Virus record (IMG/VR): IMGVR_UViG_3300045902_000819
Location: 1-37,642 of that record
DNA length: 37,642 nt
Reading direction: 5' to 3' (one strand)
From: a virus
The notes beneath the pieces were generated by a model. That model did no database searches, was not told the DNA's origin, and worked only from the letters and a program-made list of their open reading frames with translations. The translations under genes were made by a program, and so were the position numbers. Positions 15,073 to 22,737 of the stretch are shown piece after piece. Position 1 is the first letter of the stretch; the number at the start of each line of letters is the position of its first letter.

Positions 15073-16530
15073 TCACCAGTCGGAGCCGTACTCGAGGCCG
15101 ACCGCGCGTTTGAACGGCGTCTGGTCGTTGGCGTTTGCCACGCTGAAGACGTCCGACGGCAGCACGAAGTCGAAGTAGTTGACCACGGTGATGCTGCACA
15201 CCATCGCCCGCTCGTCCAGCGGCGGTCGAATCATCAGCACCCACCCGTCCAGGTTGCCCGCGAGGAAGGGACGCCCGTTGATGTCGTAGACAGCCATCTG
15301 GCCCAGCTCGTGGATGACCCTCGCGCCGCCCGCTTCGAGCACCTTGCGGTGGTCGATGAACGCTTCCGTGAGCACGTCCTCGCCGGTCAGGATGGCGCGG
15401 CGGATGGCAACGCCGGAGCTGTTGACCAGCGGCAGGCCGATGTCCTCCATCTGGACGCTGCTGCCGTGGGCCTTCCAGGAGACCTCGCGGCCCTTGCCGA
15501 GCCCGGGGGAGTCGTTGTTCTCCAGGATGGTGATGCCCTCGGCGCCGCTGAAGAACGAACCCGCGCCGAAGATCGGGGACATCCCCGCACCCTGGAACGC
15601 GGTGCGGTAGGCCGCGTCCTGGGTGATCTTCTCGCGGAAGGTTGCGTCGACGTGAAGGTGGTAGGTGCCGGTGCTGCGGTGGGGCCGCACGCCGCGGTCC
15701 ACCAGGCGCTGGCGCATCTTGAGGATGTCGTTGTACGTCGGCAGGTCAGTGGACAGGATCGCCTGGGTGCTGGCGCGGTTGGCGGCGCGCACGATGAAGG
15801 GCGCCTGAAGCGGCACGCTGGCGTTGCGCTGGACGAAGCAGTAACTCCCCGCGGCGACCTCGGCGCCGAGCGCGCCGTCGAGGGTGAGGGTACCGGGTCC
15901 GTCCGGGTAGTTGGGATCCCGAGGGGTAACGCCGGTGACAGAGCGGTTGGTGATGTCGCTGGCGGCCCGGATGGTGATCTTGATCGGGTTGGCGGCGCTC
16001 ACCGCCACTGGCAAGCCGTCGACGTACTTGAAGCGGAAGCCGGAGAGGCTGTCCACGTCGAGGATGGTGGCGCTGTCCGCATGCGTGGTGCGGATGACCG
16101 TGTGCCCGGCGAAGGCGCCGGAAAACAGCTTGCCGCGGGCCATGCGGGACGAGGTGCGCCCGGCCCACTCGGCGAGGCGGGTGACGGCCTGCTCGGGCTT
16201 CTTCCCGACGGTCTGGACGTAGGCGTCCATGGCGCTGAGGTCGATGGACTTGGCAAACGCCACGGGGTTGGCCGTGTAGCGCTCGACCTCGTAGCTGCCG
16301 CGGTCGGTGGCCCCCAGCGTCTCGGCGGCCTTCAGATCGACGTCAAGCAGGCCAAGACGGGAGAAATTCAGAGAAGTGCCGGTGCCCGGAGGCAGCTCCT
16401 CGCGCCTCGCGTCCGCGCGGTACCGCGCCTCGGGACGGAGAGCTTCGTCCGCCATCCGCACAAGGGCGTTCTGCTGGATCAGGTTGGCGAGGGAGGGAGG
16501 GGTGCCGACGGGGATCAGAGAAGGGGGCAT
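15073..16530 (-). CDS. Major capsid protein
   Basis: The 485-aa product follows the scaffold gene and precedes the connector genes, as expected for the major head protein. It contains an N-terminal arm (residues 1-60), a long helix (about 85-130, FAKSIDLSAMDAYVQTVGKK) and alternating strands through the middle. Near the C terminus is a hydrophobic domain with WVLMIRPPLDERAMV and YFDFVLPSDVF. An HK97-like fold is expected for a tailed phage. The size is larger than the minimal HK97 capsid protein (about 385 aa), perhaps because of an inserted beta domain around 150-250. No protease gene is evident beside it. Confidence 0.75.
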   Translation of the reverse strand: MPPSLIPVGTPPSLANLIQQNALVRMADEALRPEARYRADARREELPPGTGTSLNFSRLGLLDVDLKAAETLGATDRGSYEVERYTANPVAFAKSIDLSAMDAYVQTVGKKPEQAVTRLAEWAGRTSSRMARGKLFSGAFAGHTVIRTTHADSATILDVDSLSGFRFKYVDGLPVAVSAANPIKITIRAASDITNRSVTGVTPRDPNYPDGPGTLTLDGALGAEVAAGSYCFVQRNASVPLQAPFIVRAANRASTQAILSTDLPTYNDILKMRQRLVDRGVRPHRSTGTYHLHVDATFREKITQDAAYRTAFQGAGMSPIFGAGSFFSGAEGITILENNDSPGLGKGREVSWKAHGSSVQMEDIGLPLVNSSGVAIRRAILTGEDVLTEAFIDHRKVLEAGGARVIHELGQMAVYDINGRPFLAGNLDGWVLMIRPPLDERAMVCSITVVNYFDFVLPSDVFSVANANDQTPFKRAVGLEYGSDW

Positions 16531-16546
16531 GGGTAACTCCGAGGGG

Positions 16547-17227
16547 TCAAACGTTGTGTTCCTGGCGCCATTTCTTCCACTCCTCGGCGCTGAGCTTGCT
16601 CGCGTCGAAGGTGAGGCCGTTGCTCGCGCCGTTGCTGCCGTGGGAGGCGTTGCCCCCGAGTGCGCTGGTGCCGGTGGTGGCAGGCTGGGGGGCGTCCTTG
16701 GTGAAAAAGTAGGGGCGCCTCTCCCGGAGCTGCTTGAAGAACTTGGCCTCGTCGAAGGCCTGGCCTGCCTTCTTCGCGGCAGCCTCTGCGTCGCTCAGCT
16801 CGACCTGGACGAACTTTCGTTCGCCAGGGAGCACGCCCTGGGCGTCGAGCCGGTCACGGAGCGCAAGGGCGTCTTCCGCGGCTTTGCGCGCGGCTTTCTC
16901 CGCCTCGTACTTCGCCTCCGCTTTGCCGCGCGCGTCGAGGGCTTCGTTGTAAAGCTTCTTTTGCCTGTCCAGCTCAGAGAGCTTGGCGTCCTCGGCCTTC
17001 TTCTTCTCGTCGAGGTGGACCTTGTAGGCGTCCTCGCTGTCGAAACCGAGGTCCTTGAGCACCGCGAGACGGGCCTCTGCCTTGACCTTCTCCGGATCGA
17101 CGGTAGGAGGAGGCGTCTTGGGTGGCGGCGAGGGAGCGGGAGGCGCAGGGGCGCTCCCACCAGCGCCACCGTCCTCTTCGACAGCGGCAAGGCAGGGCGC
17201 GAGCCCGAGGAGAGTACGACCGAACAT
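16547..17227 (-). CDS. Capsid scaffolding protein
   Basis: The 226-aa product is highly charged and helical. A Pro-rich segment (about residues 25-45) is followed by a long Lys/Glu/Ala-rich coiled coil over about 48-140 (KKAEDAKLSELDRQKKLYNE and KAEAKYEAEKAARKAAED). A Gly/Ser/Asn-rich stretch leads to a short basic C-terminal helix (LSAEEWKKWRQEHNV). This architecture, and the position directly before the major capsid gene, are typical of phage scaffolds, whose C-terminal helix binds the capsid protein. It lacks a visible protease domain. Confidence 0.8.
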   Translation of the reverse strand: MFGRTLLGLAPCLAAVEEDGGAGGSAPAPPAPSPPPKTPPPTVDPEKVKAEARLAVLKDLGFDSEDAYKVHLDEKKKAEDAKLSELDRQKKLYNEALDARGKAEAKYEAEKAARKAAEDALALRDRLDAQGVLPGERKFVQVELSDAEAAAKKAGQAFDEAKFFKQLRERRPYFFTKDAPQPATTGTSALGGNASHGSNGASNGLTFDASKLSAEEWKKWRQEHNV

Positions 17228-17229
17228 GG

Positions 17230-17634
17230 TCAGCCGATCCCCGTGACGGTGGCGGCCAGGTCGCTGCCCGCGACTCCGTCGGCGTTCTTGGGCGGATCTG
17301 CGGTGAGGTAGACCACGTCCACCGTGCCGGCGCCGGTGGTCTCAGCGTTGAAGGCGATGCTGGTGCCGCCCGCGTTGGGGGCTGCCTGACCAGCGGAAGG
17401 GGTGGCGCCGTTGACCAGCGGGGTTTTTTCTCCAGCGGCGCCGGTACCCGTGGTCTTGGCGTGAAGCAGGTGCAGCACCGTGTAGCCAGGAGTCGCGGCA
17501 GCGGAGGCCACGGCCAGCGTCTCCCGCTGGAGGCGGACGCCGCCCGCGTGAAGTCGCTCGCCGAGGAGCGTCGACCGGAAAACAGCGGCCAGCTTGTTGA
17601 GCTCGCCGAGGTTGAGGAGTTCCTTGAGGGTCAT
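17230..17634 (-). CDS. Putative head decoration protein
   Basis: This 134-aa protein sits between a second beta-rich protein gene and the scaffold. A helical N terminus (MTLKELLNLGELNKLAAVF) is followed by a Gly/Thr/Ala-rich, probably beta, domain with strands such as YTVLHLLHA and VDVVYLTA. Small beta-rich proteins near the capsid gene often decorate the head, but I see no specific family motif. It ends 2 bases before the scaffold start. Co-translation with the scaffold is likely because the gap is so small. Confidence 0.4.
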   Translation of the reverse strand: MTLKELLNLGELNKLAAVFRSTLLGERLHAGGVRLQRETLAVASAAATPGYTVLHLLHAKTTGTGAAGEKTPLVNGATPSAGQAAPNAGGTSIAFNAETTGAGTVDVVYLTADPPKNADGVAGSDLAATVTGIG

Positions 17635-17643
17635 GGTTGCCTT

Positions 17644-18405
17644 TCAGTTCGCCTTGCCGGCGACCCAGAATTTGGCGCCCTGCGCCGAGCCGCTCAGCTC
17701 CACCCGGCGAGGCAGGGCGCCCGCGGGGAAGGTCTTGGCGAAGAGGCCAGAACCGACGCGCTGATCGTCGCCCTGGCCGTAGGTGTCGCCCGCCACGAGC
17801 CCCAGGCCCGCGAGCGCGCTGCCGCTCACCACCCGGACGCGCCCGTAGGCGTACCCCTTGGCCGCGGCCCCTGCGTCGCCTGTGCGAAGGCTCCGGAGGC
17901 GGAGCTTGCCGTCGCTGTCCGTGTCGGCGACCTGGGCGCCCAGAGCCCAGTTGATCCGCTTCGCCGCGAGGGCCTGCGTGGTGTCGGTGGACTCGAAAGT
18001 GACGGTGACGTTGCCGCCGGCGTCGATGGCCAGCACCGCGGTCTCGCCGCCACTGAAGCCCGTGGCGGCGCTGGTGCCAAGCACCTCCGCCACCGCGCCG
18101 CCGAAGCGCAGCACGAGGTCCGTGCCAGCGGGCAGGTCCGCGACGAAACGCTCCACTTGGGCCACAGGGGTTTCGAGCTGCACGAAGGCCGCCCCGACCC
18201 CACCCGCGGTGCTGACGTTGCGAGGGGTCGGGTCGACGTAGTCGTGGCTGGTGGCTGCCGCGTCGCGGACGCTCGCCTCGCAGCCTGCGCCAGGGCGGGA
18301 AGGGTCACGGGTGGTGATCCCGAGGGCGAGGGCGAGGGTGGCGGTCACACGGGTAGTTTGACCCCGTGGCACAACTTGGCGCAACTGCTTGGAATCGTTG
18401 GCCAC
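17644..18405 (-). CDS. Putative head-surface protein with hook-IN-like module
   Basis: The 253-aa product is the first gene of the left late block. Residues 115-207 follow the same pattern as residues 176-254 of the sheath: F-x-GGE, L-x-ID-x-G, V-x-F, RIN-x3-GA and G-x-LRxxSLRxG, then LGL-x-AG. This resembles a flagellin hook-IN-type motif and suggests a surface-exposed beta module used on both head and tail. The start is taken as GTG 18405, with AGGA 8 bases upstream. A GTG at 18348 is an alternative; it would place a 20-bp tandem repeat (18368-18387) in the leader instead of inside codons 7-13. Confidence 0.5.
   Translation of the reverse strand: MANDSKQLRQVVPRGQTTRVTATLALALGITTRDPSRPGAGCEASVRDAAATSHDYVDPTPRNVSTAGGVGAAFVQLETPVAQVERFVADLPAGTDLVLRFGGAVAEVLGTSAATGFSGGETAVLAIDAGGNVTVTFESTDTTQALAAKRINWALGAQVADTDSDGKLRLRSLRTGDAGAAAKGYAYGRVRVVSGSALAGLGLVAGDTYGQGDDQRVGSGLFAKTFPAGALPRRVELSGSAQGAKFWVAGKAN
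18368..18387 (-). promoter_or_regulatory. Tandem 10-bp repeat, candidate operator A
   Basis: On the plus strand two units GGCACAACTT and GGCGCAACTG lie head to tail. Read in the direction of gene 17644-18405 they end in TGCGCC and TGTGCC. The same layout occurs at 18446-18465 and 25290-25309. A 10-bp unit spacing puts both half-sites on one face of DNA, as ribbon-helix-helix repressors prefer. Confidence 0.55.
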
Positions 18406-18432
18406 TTGACCGTCCTGTAATGACCATAGGAT
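18406..18432 (+). promoter_or_regulatory. Weak candidate promoter for the RHH gene
   Basis: TTGACC at 18406-18411 resembles a -35 box, and TAGGAT at 18427-18432 a -10 box, with a short 15-base spacer. Transcription would begin shortly before operator B. The spacing is poor, so this is tentative. The divergent minus-strand promoter must lie in the same interval. Confidence 0.25.
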
Positions 18433-18445
18433 GGCTGTCCTTCGG

Positions 18446-18465
18446 CTACTGTGCCAAGATGTGCC
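18446..18465 (+). promoter_or_regulatory. Tandem 10-bp repeat, candidate operator B
   Basis: Units CTACTGTGCC and AAGATGTGCC end two bases before the ATG at 18468. No Shine-Dalgarno sequence is visible because the repeat occupies that position. Site C has exactly the same two-base gap to its ATG. Binding here would block transcription or ribosome access for the RHH gene and suggests autoregulation. Confidence 0.6.
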
Positions 18466-18467
18466 TC

Positions 18468-18662
18468 ATGGGCGAAGCCGAGAAAGAGACGGAAAAAGAG
18501 ACCCTGCGGGTGCTGCTCGACGAGCAGCTTCGCCAGGACCTCGCCCGGGCCCGAGAGGTCACCGGAATCCGCAGCAACAGCGACCTGGTGAGGTACGCCT
18601 TGCGGCAGGTGGCGCGGAGGGCGCGTGAGGAGTTTCCCACGCCGGATCTCGGAAAACTCTGA
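18468..18662 (+). CDS. Ribbon-helix-helix (CopG/Arc-type) regulator
   Basis: The 64-aa product has the RHH layout: a charged N terminus, a short strand (ETLRVLLDE), helix 1 (QLRQDLARAREVTG), a turn with IRSNSD and helix 2 (LVRYALRQVARRAREEF). RHH proteins bind DNA as dimers through the N-terminal strand, and pairs of dimers occupy tandem sites. It is the only plus-strand gene inside the phage block, divergent from the left late operon. The ATG at 18468 is preferred because repeat B ends two bases upstream, as repeat C does at 25287. An in-frame ATG at 18459 lies inside the repeat. It probably controls late or packaging genes. Confidence 0.75.
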   Translation: MGEAEKETEKETLRVLLDEQLRQDLARAREVTGIRSNSDLVRYALRQVARRAREEFPTPDLGKL

Positions 18663-18767
18663 GGGGCGACCAAGGTCTTCGCCAACACCGCCCTTCGCAC
18701 GGGCCGCGAGTCGCGGTATTCGGTGCCTTCGCCGAAAGCGTTATCGAGCCCCTCGACGACACCACGA

Positions 18768-18965
18768 TTAGGATTTTTCCGAAGCGCGGTACTGCTCTTC
18801 CAGGCGTCGCACCAGTTCCGTGTCGTCGTCCTGAAGCATCAGCAGCACGTGGGCCATGTCCGGCGGGATCGTCTGCCCCCGCTCCCGGTACCAGCGGTGG
18901 ACCGCGAGGGCGCCCTCGATGTCGTTGCGATCCAGATCGGTGGTGGGTGGGGTCTCGGCGGTCAT
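18768..18965 (-). CDS. Small acidic protein downstream of the MuF fusion
   Basis: This 65-aa acidic protein overlaps the MuF-fusion stop by 4 bases (ATGA), so it is translationally coupled to it. It is likely all helical: a disordered N terminus (TAETPPTTDLDR), then IEGALAVHRWYRERG, PPDMAHVLLMLQDDD and ELVRRLEEQYRAS. I do not recognise a family. If the C-terminal domain of the upstream protein is toxic, a small acidic coupled gene is the expected form of an immunity protein; that is inference. Head accessory function is the alternative. Confidence 0.5.
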   Translation of the reverse strand: MTAETPPTTDLDRNDIEGALAVHRWYRERGQTIPPDMAHVLLMLQDDDTELVRRLEEQYRASEKS

Positions 18966-21136
18966 CGCAGGCTCCGGTCGGAGGCTACGGCATCCACGAA
19001 ACGGCGTCGAGCCTCGCCGGCGAGGTCCAGGGCGTCCGCGAGGGCGTCCAGGTGCGCCTCGGGGGTGCTGATCGCGGGTCGGTCGACCGACCGGAGGCGC
19101 CGAAACGCCTCGACCAGACGCCGCGGGGCGTCCTCGGGGGTGTCGATGGCGCGGGCCGTGTGGGCCACAAGCGGCTCGACGTAGTGGTTGTAGGAGGAGA
19201 TTGAGCTGTTCGCGGCGAACGTCACGATCTCCCCGCTCCGACTACGCCGCACCGTGGGCAGGGCGTAGGGGTGGCCCCCGGAGGGGGTGGTGACCCCCAG
19301 GAGCTTCGCCGCGGTGTCGCGGGCAAGAATCTCCGTCCCGGCTTCTTCCAGGCCTTTCCCGAAGGTCCGGTAGGCCCCTGGCGAGATGGGCGAGGCCCCG
19401 TGATATTCTTCGTGGAAGAAGGTCCGCAGCGCGTTGAGGGACTGGCGAGGGATCGAGGACTCCGTCTGCCCCCGGGCCATCGCCTGCATGGCCACCTGGG
19501 CCTCGACGGAGCGCTCTCGGGACACACGCACCCTGCCGTGCCAGCTGTGATCCGCATGGGCCCCGAGGATACCCTGGACTTTCTCTTCGTAGACCTCTGC
19601 CTGGGCGCGCCCCTGGACCACGTCCACGCTACGGGCGCCGTGGGCCTCGATCACGTCCCGGAGCACCCTCCGGACCCGAGCACCGTTGTCGGTCGCCCGC
19701 TCGGCAAGCGCTGCCTGGAGCTCAACGGCGAACGCCCGCGGGTCGGTGGCATGCGCCGCCCGGATCACCCGGGCCGGGATCTCCTTCGCGGCCCCCTGGG
19801 CGTCGCGGAGCGCGGCGGAGGCCATCAGCCGCAGCGCGTCCTCGTCGCTGGCCGGGAGGTACCGTCCTCCCCGGCTCACCAGGACCGGCGGCGCAGATCG
19901 ACCGGCGGCGAGTTCCAGGGCCGCGGCCTGGAGCTGCTCCGGCGTGAACGTGTGGCGCTCGCTCAGGGCCAGCCACCCTCGCGGCACGCTCTCCGGGGCT
20001 CCCGCCCGGGTCAGGTCGACGAAGCGCCGCGCTTCGATGAATGGCTCCCGCTGACTGAGGGCCATCAGCCCCAGGCGCCAGGGGGAGACCGGGGCGCTTC
20101 CCCGGAGCGTGTGGGCGAGGGCCGCGAGTTGGTCCGGGGGCAAGGCCGGCGGGGGTGGCACCGGGGGGGGTGGAGGCGGTGCGGGAGGGGGCACAGGCGG
20201 CGCCACCACAGGGGCCGGAGCGACCACGGGAGCCGGTGGCGAGGCCTGGATCGAACGAGGAACCTCTGCGCCATCCTCCCAGGCGGCACGCCAGGGGATC
20301 TGCACCCCGCGGTCGTTGGGGCGCCCTGGGGGGTGGAGGTAGCGACGCCCGGCGCCGTCGACGAACACATCCTCGAGGTCCTTTACCTGCCCGTGGGCCG
20401 CCCGGCTGTCGTCCGCAGTGCGGGCATCGAAGGTTTCGATCAGTTTCTTTTGCAGGTCCGGGAACCTCGCCGCGCGCTGCGCCAGAGCCTCCTCATGCGC
20501 CCCAGCGTTGTAGGCAAACATCCCCTCCGTCCGCACGATCCTGGCGGCATCGCCGGCGGACTGGACCAGGGGGCCCGGGCCGGAGGTGAGGCGCCTCTTT
20601 ACCTCGTCGAAGGTGGCGCCTTCCAGAAGTCCACGCTGCATCACCCCGGCGATGCGCTCGATGGTTCGCAGCCCGTAGCGGGCCACGCTGGTTGCGTAGC
20701 GTTCAAGGAGCGGCTCCTGCGCGGCAACAGCAGCAGCGAGGGCGAGGGGACGGATCGGTCCTCCGGTCGCTCCCTCGAAGTGATGCAAGACCCCCACGGT
20801 ACCACGCGCCCCCAGCTCCCGGGCCCGAGCGCCGTTCTCCGCCAAGAGCGCCCGGAATGCGCGCCCCTGCCTCCCGAGCAGCTCGCGGACCTGGACAAGC
20901 GTGGCTTCGGTGTCGGCAGCGGTCCAGGTGTCTCCCCGGCCCTCGCGTTGCATCCTGTCGAGGCGGTCCCGCAGCTCACGCTCCAGCTCCAGGAGCTGCC
21001 GCACGAGCTGGCGCTTCGCCCGCTCGTTGAGACGCTCCACCCGGGCCCGGCTGGCGTCGAGCTGGGCCTGGATCTGCGACCGCGCCCGGGATGCTGGCAC
21101 GGGGCGTGTGAAGCTCTTGGGAACAACGGCGACCAT
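18962..21136 (-). CDS. MuF head morphogenesis protein fused to a HExxH C-terminal domain
   Basis: The 724-aa protein has three parts. Residues 20-65 are a charged coiled coil. The MuF-type minor head domain follows (about 145-280; ARIVRTEGMFAYNAGAHEE, DARTADDSRAAHGQV, HPPGRPNDRG). Residues 297-334 are a Pro-rich linker. The rest (335-724) is unrelated to ordinary MuF proteins and contains H575-E-E-Y-H579, with E597/E598 about 19 residues on, a zincin-like arrangement. MuF proteins bind the portal and are packed in heads. Some prophage MuF proteins carry toxic C-terminal domains delivered as polymorphic toxins. This one could deliver a peptidase, or the domain could mature the head. Its ATG overlaps the portal stop by one base. 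Confidence 0.75.
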   Translation of the reverse strand: MVAVVPKSFTRPVPASRARSQIQAQLDASRARVERLNERAKRQLVRQLLELERELRDRLDRMQREGRGDTWTAADTEATLVQVRELLGRQGRAFRALLAENGARARELGARGTVGVLHHFEGATGGPIRPLALAAAVAAQEPLLERYATSVARYGLRTIERIAGVMQRGLLEGATFDEVKRRLTSGPGPLVQSAGDAARIVRTEGMFAYNAGAHEEALAQRAARFPDLQKKLIETFDARTADDSRAAHGQVKDLEDVFVDGAGRRYLHPPGRPNDRGVQIPWRAAWEDGAEVPRSIQASPPAPVVAPAPVVAPPVPPPAPPPPPPVPPPPALPPDQLAALAHTLRGSAPVSPWRLGLMALSQREPFIEARRFVDLTRAGAPESVPRGWLALSERHTFTPEQLQAAALELAAGRSAPPVLVSRGGRYLPASDEDALRLMASAALRDAQGAAKEIPARVIRAAHATDPRAFAVELQAALAERATDNGARVRRVLRDVIEAHGARSVDVVQGRAQAEVYEEKVQGILGAHADHSWHGRVRVSRERSVEAQVAMQAMARGQTESSIPRQSLNALRTFFHEEYHGASPISPGAYRTFGKGLEEAGTEILARDTAAKLLGVTTPSGGHPYALPTVRRSRSGEIVTFAANSSISSYNHYVEPLVAHTARAIDTPEDAPRRLVEAFRRLRSVDRPAISTPEAHLDALADALDLAGEARRRFVDAVASDRSLR

Positions 21137-22731
21137 TACGCCGCAGCCTCTTCCTTCTCCGGCTTCTCGCTCGCCGGCGCTTCTTCCTCGTCTCCGTCTT
21201 CGACCGCCCCTGCCTTGCCCTCGGGGAGCTCCTGGAGGCCCATGGCGACGGCGGCTCGCTCGGCGCCAGCCATCTCGTCCGCCTCGATGGCGCGCAGTTC
21301 GTCGTCGACGTTGGAGATCGGCAGCGGGGTGCCTGCGAGCCAGGCGACGGCGGTGCGACGGCTGAGCACCTGCTTGCCTCCGGTGGCCAGGCTTGCCGCG
21401 GTGATCATCGCCTGCAAATCCGTCGGCGTGGGGGCGAACAGGTCAGGCCACACGCACTGAACAAATCGACTCTTTCCCGGGGCCCTCGGCTCGACCATCA
21501 CCTCACGACCCTCGCCTCGGGTGACTCGAGGGGGGAGCGCCAGTGCGAAACGTCGGCTCAAAAGAATCCGTGCGGCGTCCAGAAGCTTTTGACAGAGGGG
21601 CACGATCAGCCCCTTGGCGTAGTCTCGCCGGAGCCTCGCCGCGCTCTTGAGGGTACGCTGGAACAGTCGCTTGAGGGCCTCTCCCGAGGTCGCTCCCTTG
21701 AGGGTCTCGGCGTCGACCACCACGACCCCGCTCTGCCGGTAGACGTGCTGCGCCCGGCGCTCAGCGAGGCGCATGCACACCTCGGCGCTCTCTCCGCTCT
21801 GCGAGAGATACTCCGCGCCGCCGCGGGCGAAGATGGTGTTGAAACCTCCTTTGCGGACGGTTCCCGGGTTGAGCGCAGGATCTTCGCGGATGACCACAGT
21901 GTCGTCGGCGTTGCGCTTGGTGGTGGCGCCAGCGGCGGCGAACAGCTCGTTCACCTCGTCGATTTCCCCTTCCGTTCCCTCCCCGTCGGGAGCGCCGTCG
22001 TGGCCGCCGTCGCTGAACTGCGGGTGCCAGACGACGGGACAGAAGCCCAGCCCGTGTTCCACACGCTCCAGCAGCGTCCAGACCCATGGGTCGCGGCTAC
22101 CACTGGGAGCCTTGTCGCGCCTCAGGAGCACCTCGTCCGTCTCGCTCCAAAGGCGAGCCAGGAGCGGTCGATCCTCCGGGCGCATCGCCAGCGGCTCGTC
22201 CCCCAGGTACACCTTCGCCACCAACGAGGGAACGTGTTCATGCTCGTCGCGCCAGGCCAGCGGCCAGCAAAAGCGAGGGTTGTGATCCTGGACGACAGGA
22301 TGGCCGTTTCGGAAGGCGAAGCTCACCACGGCGGTCCCCATGGCTCCGCCGAAATCCCGGGCCCGGGCGATCACGTCGGCGAGGTTGGTCATGCTCGCCA
22401 CCGTGGCGAGCCAGTCTTCAGCGTCCCTGTCGTCCTCGACGGTCAGACGGCACCAGGCATCCCCTCCCAGCGTCCAGTCGGTCAGCTCGGAAACCACCTC
22501 GCCTCGGAGGTTCCACACGCACCCGGGATCCCGCTCGTCCCAACCAGGCGTGCGGCAGCCGGATCCGTAGACCCCGGGGGAGCTCTTCCTGTACCCGCTC
22601 GCGTCGAGGGGACGGTTTTCGTACTGCGACCCACGCCAGTAGGCTTCCAGCTCCGCGAGGCGCTGGGCGCGCAGCGTGTGCTGGAGGCGGTCGTTCTTGG
22701 CGAGATCGAGGAATGCGTCGAGGCTGGTCAT
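21136..22731 (-). CDS. Portal protein
   Basis: The 531-aa protein lies between large terminase and the MuF gene, the standard portal position. The N-terminal helix (LDAFLDLAKNDRLQHTL), a central wing domain and a long C-terminal helical stem region (ATSGEALKRLFQRTLKSAARLRRDYAKG) match portal architecture. The last 40 residues are Glu/Ala/Pro-rich and may be disordered. Portals form a 12-subunit ring at one vertex and dock terminase and connectors. Start is ATG 22731, 6 bases after the terminase stop. Confidence 0.8.
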   Translation of the reverse strand: MTSLDAFLDLAKNDRLQHTLRAQRLAELEAYWRGSQYENRPLDASGYRKSSPGVYGSGCRTPGWDERDPGCVWNLRGEVVSELTDWTLGGDAWCRLTVEDDRDAEDWLATVASMTNLADVIARARDFGGAMGTAVVSFAFRNGHPVVQDHNPRFCWPLAWRDEHEHVPSLVAKVYLGDEPLAMRPEDRPLLARLWSETDEVLLRRDKAPSGSRDPWVWTLLERVEHGLGFCPVVWHPQFSDGGHDGAPDGEGTEGEIDEVNELFAAAGATTKRNADDTVVIREDPALNPGTVRKGGFNTIFARGGAEYLSQSGESAEVCMRLAERRAQHVYRQSGVVVVDAETLKGATSGEALKRLFQRTLKSAARLRRDYAKGLIVPLCQKLLDAARILLSRRFALALPPRVTRGEGREVMVEPRAPGKSRFVQCVWPDLFAPTPTDLQAMITAASLATGGKQVLSRRTAVAWLAGTPLPISNVDDELRAIEADEMAGAERAAVAMGLQELPEGKAGAVEDGDEEEAPASEKPEKEEAAA

Positions 22732-22737
22732 GGGGGC

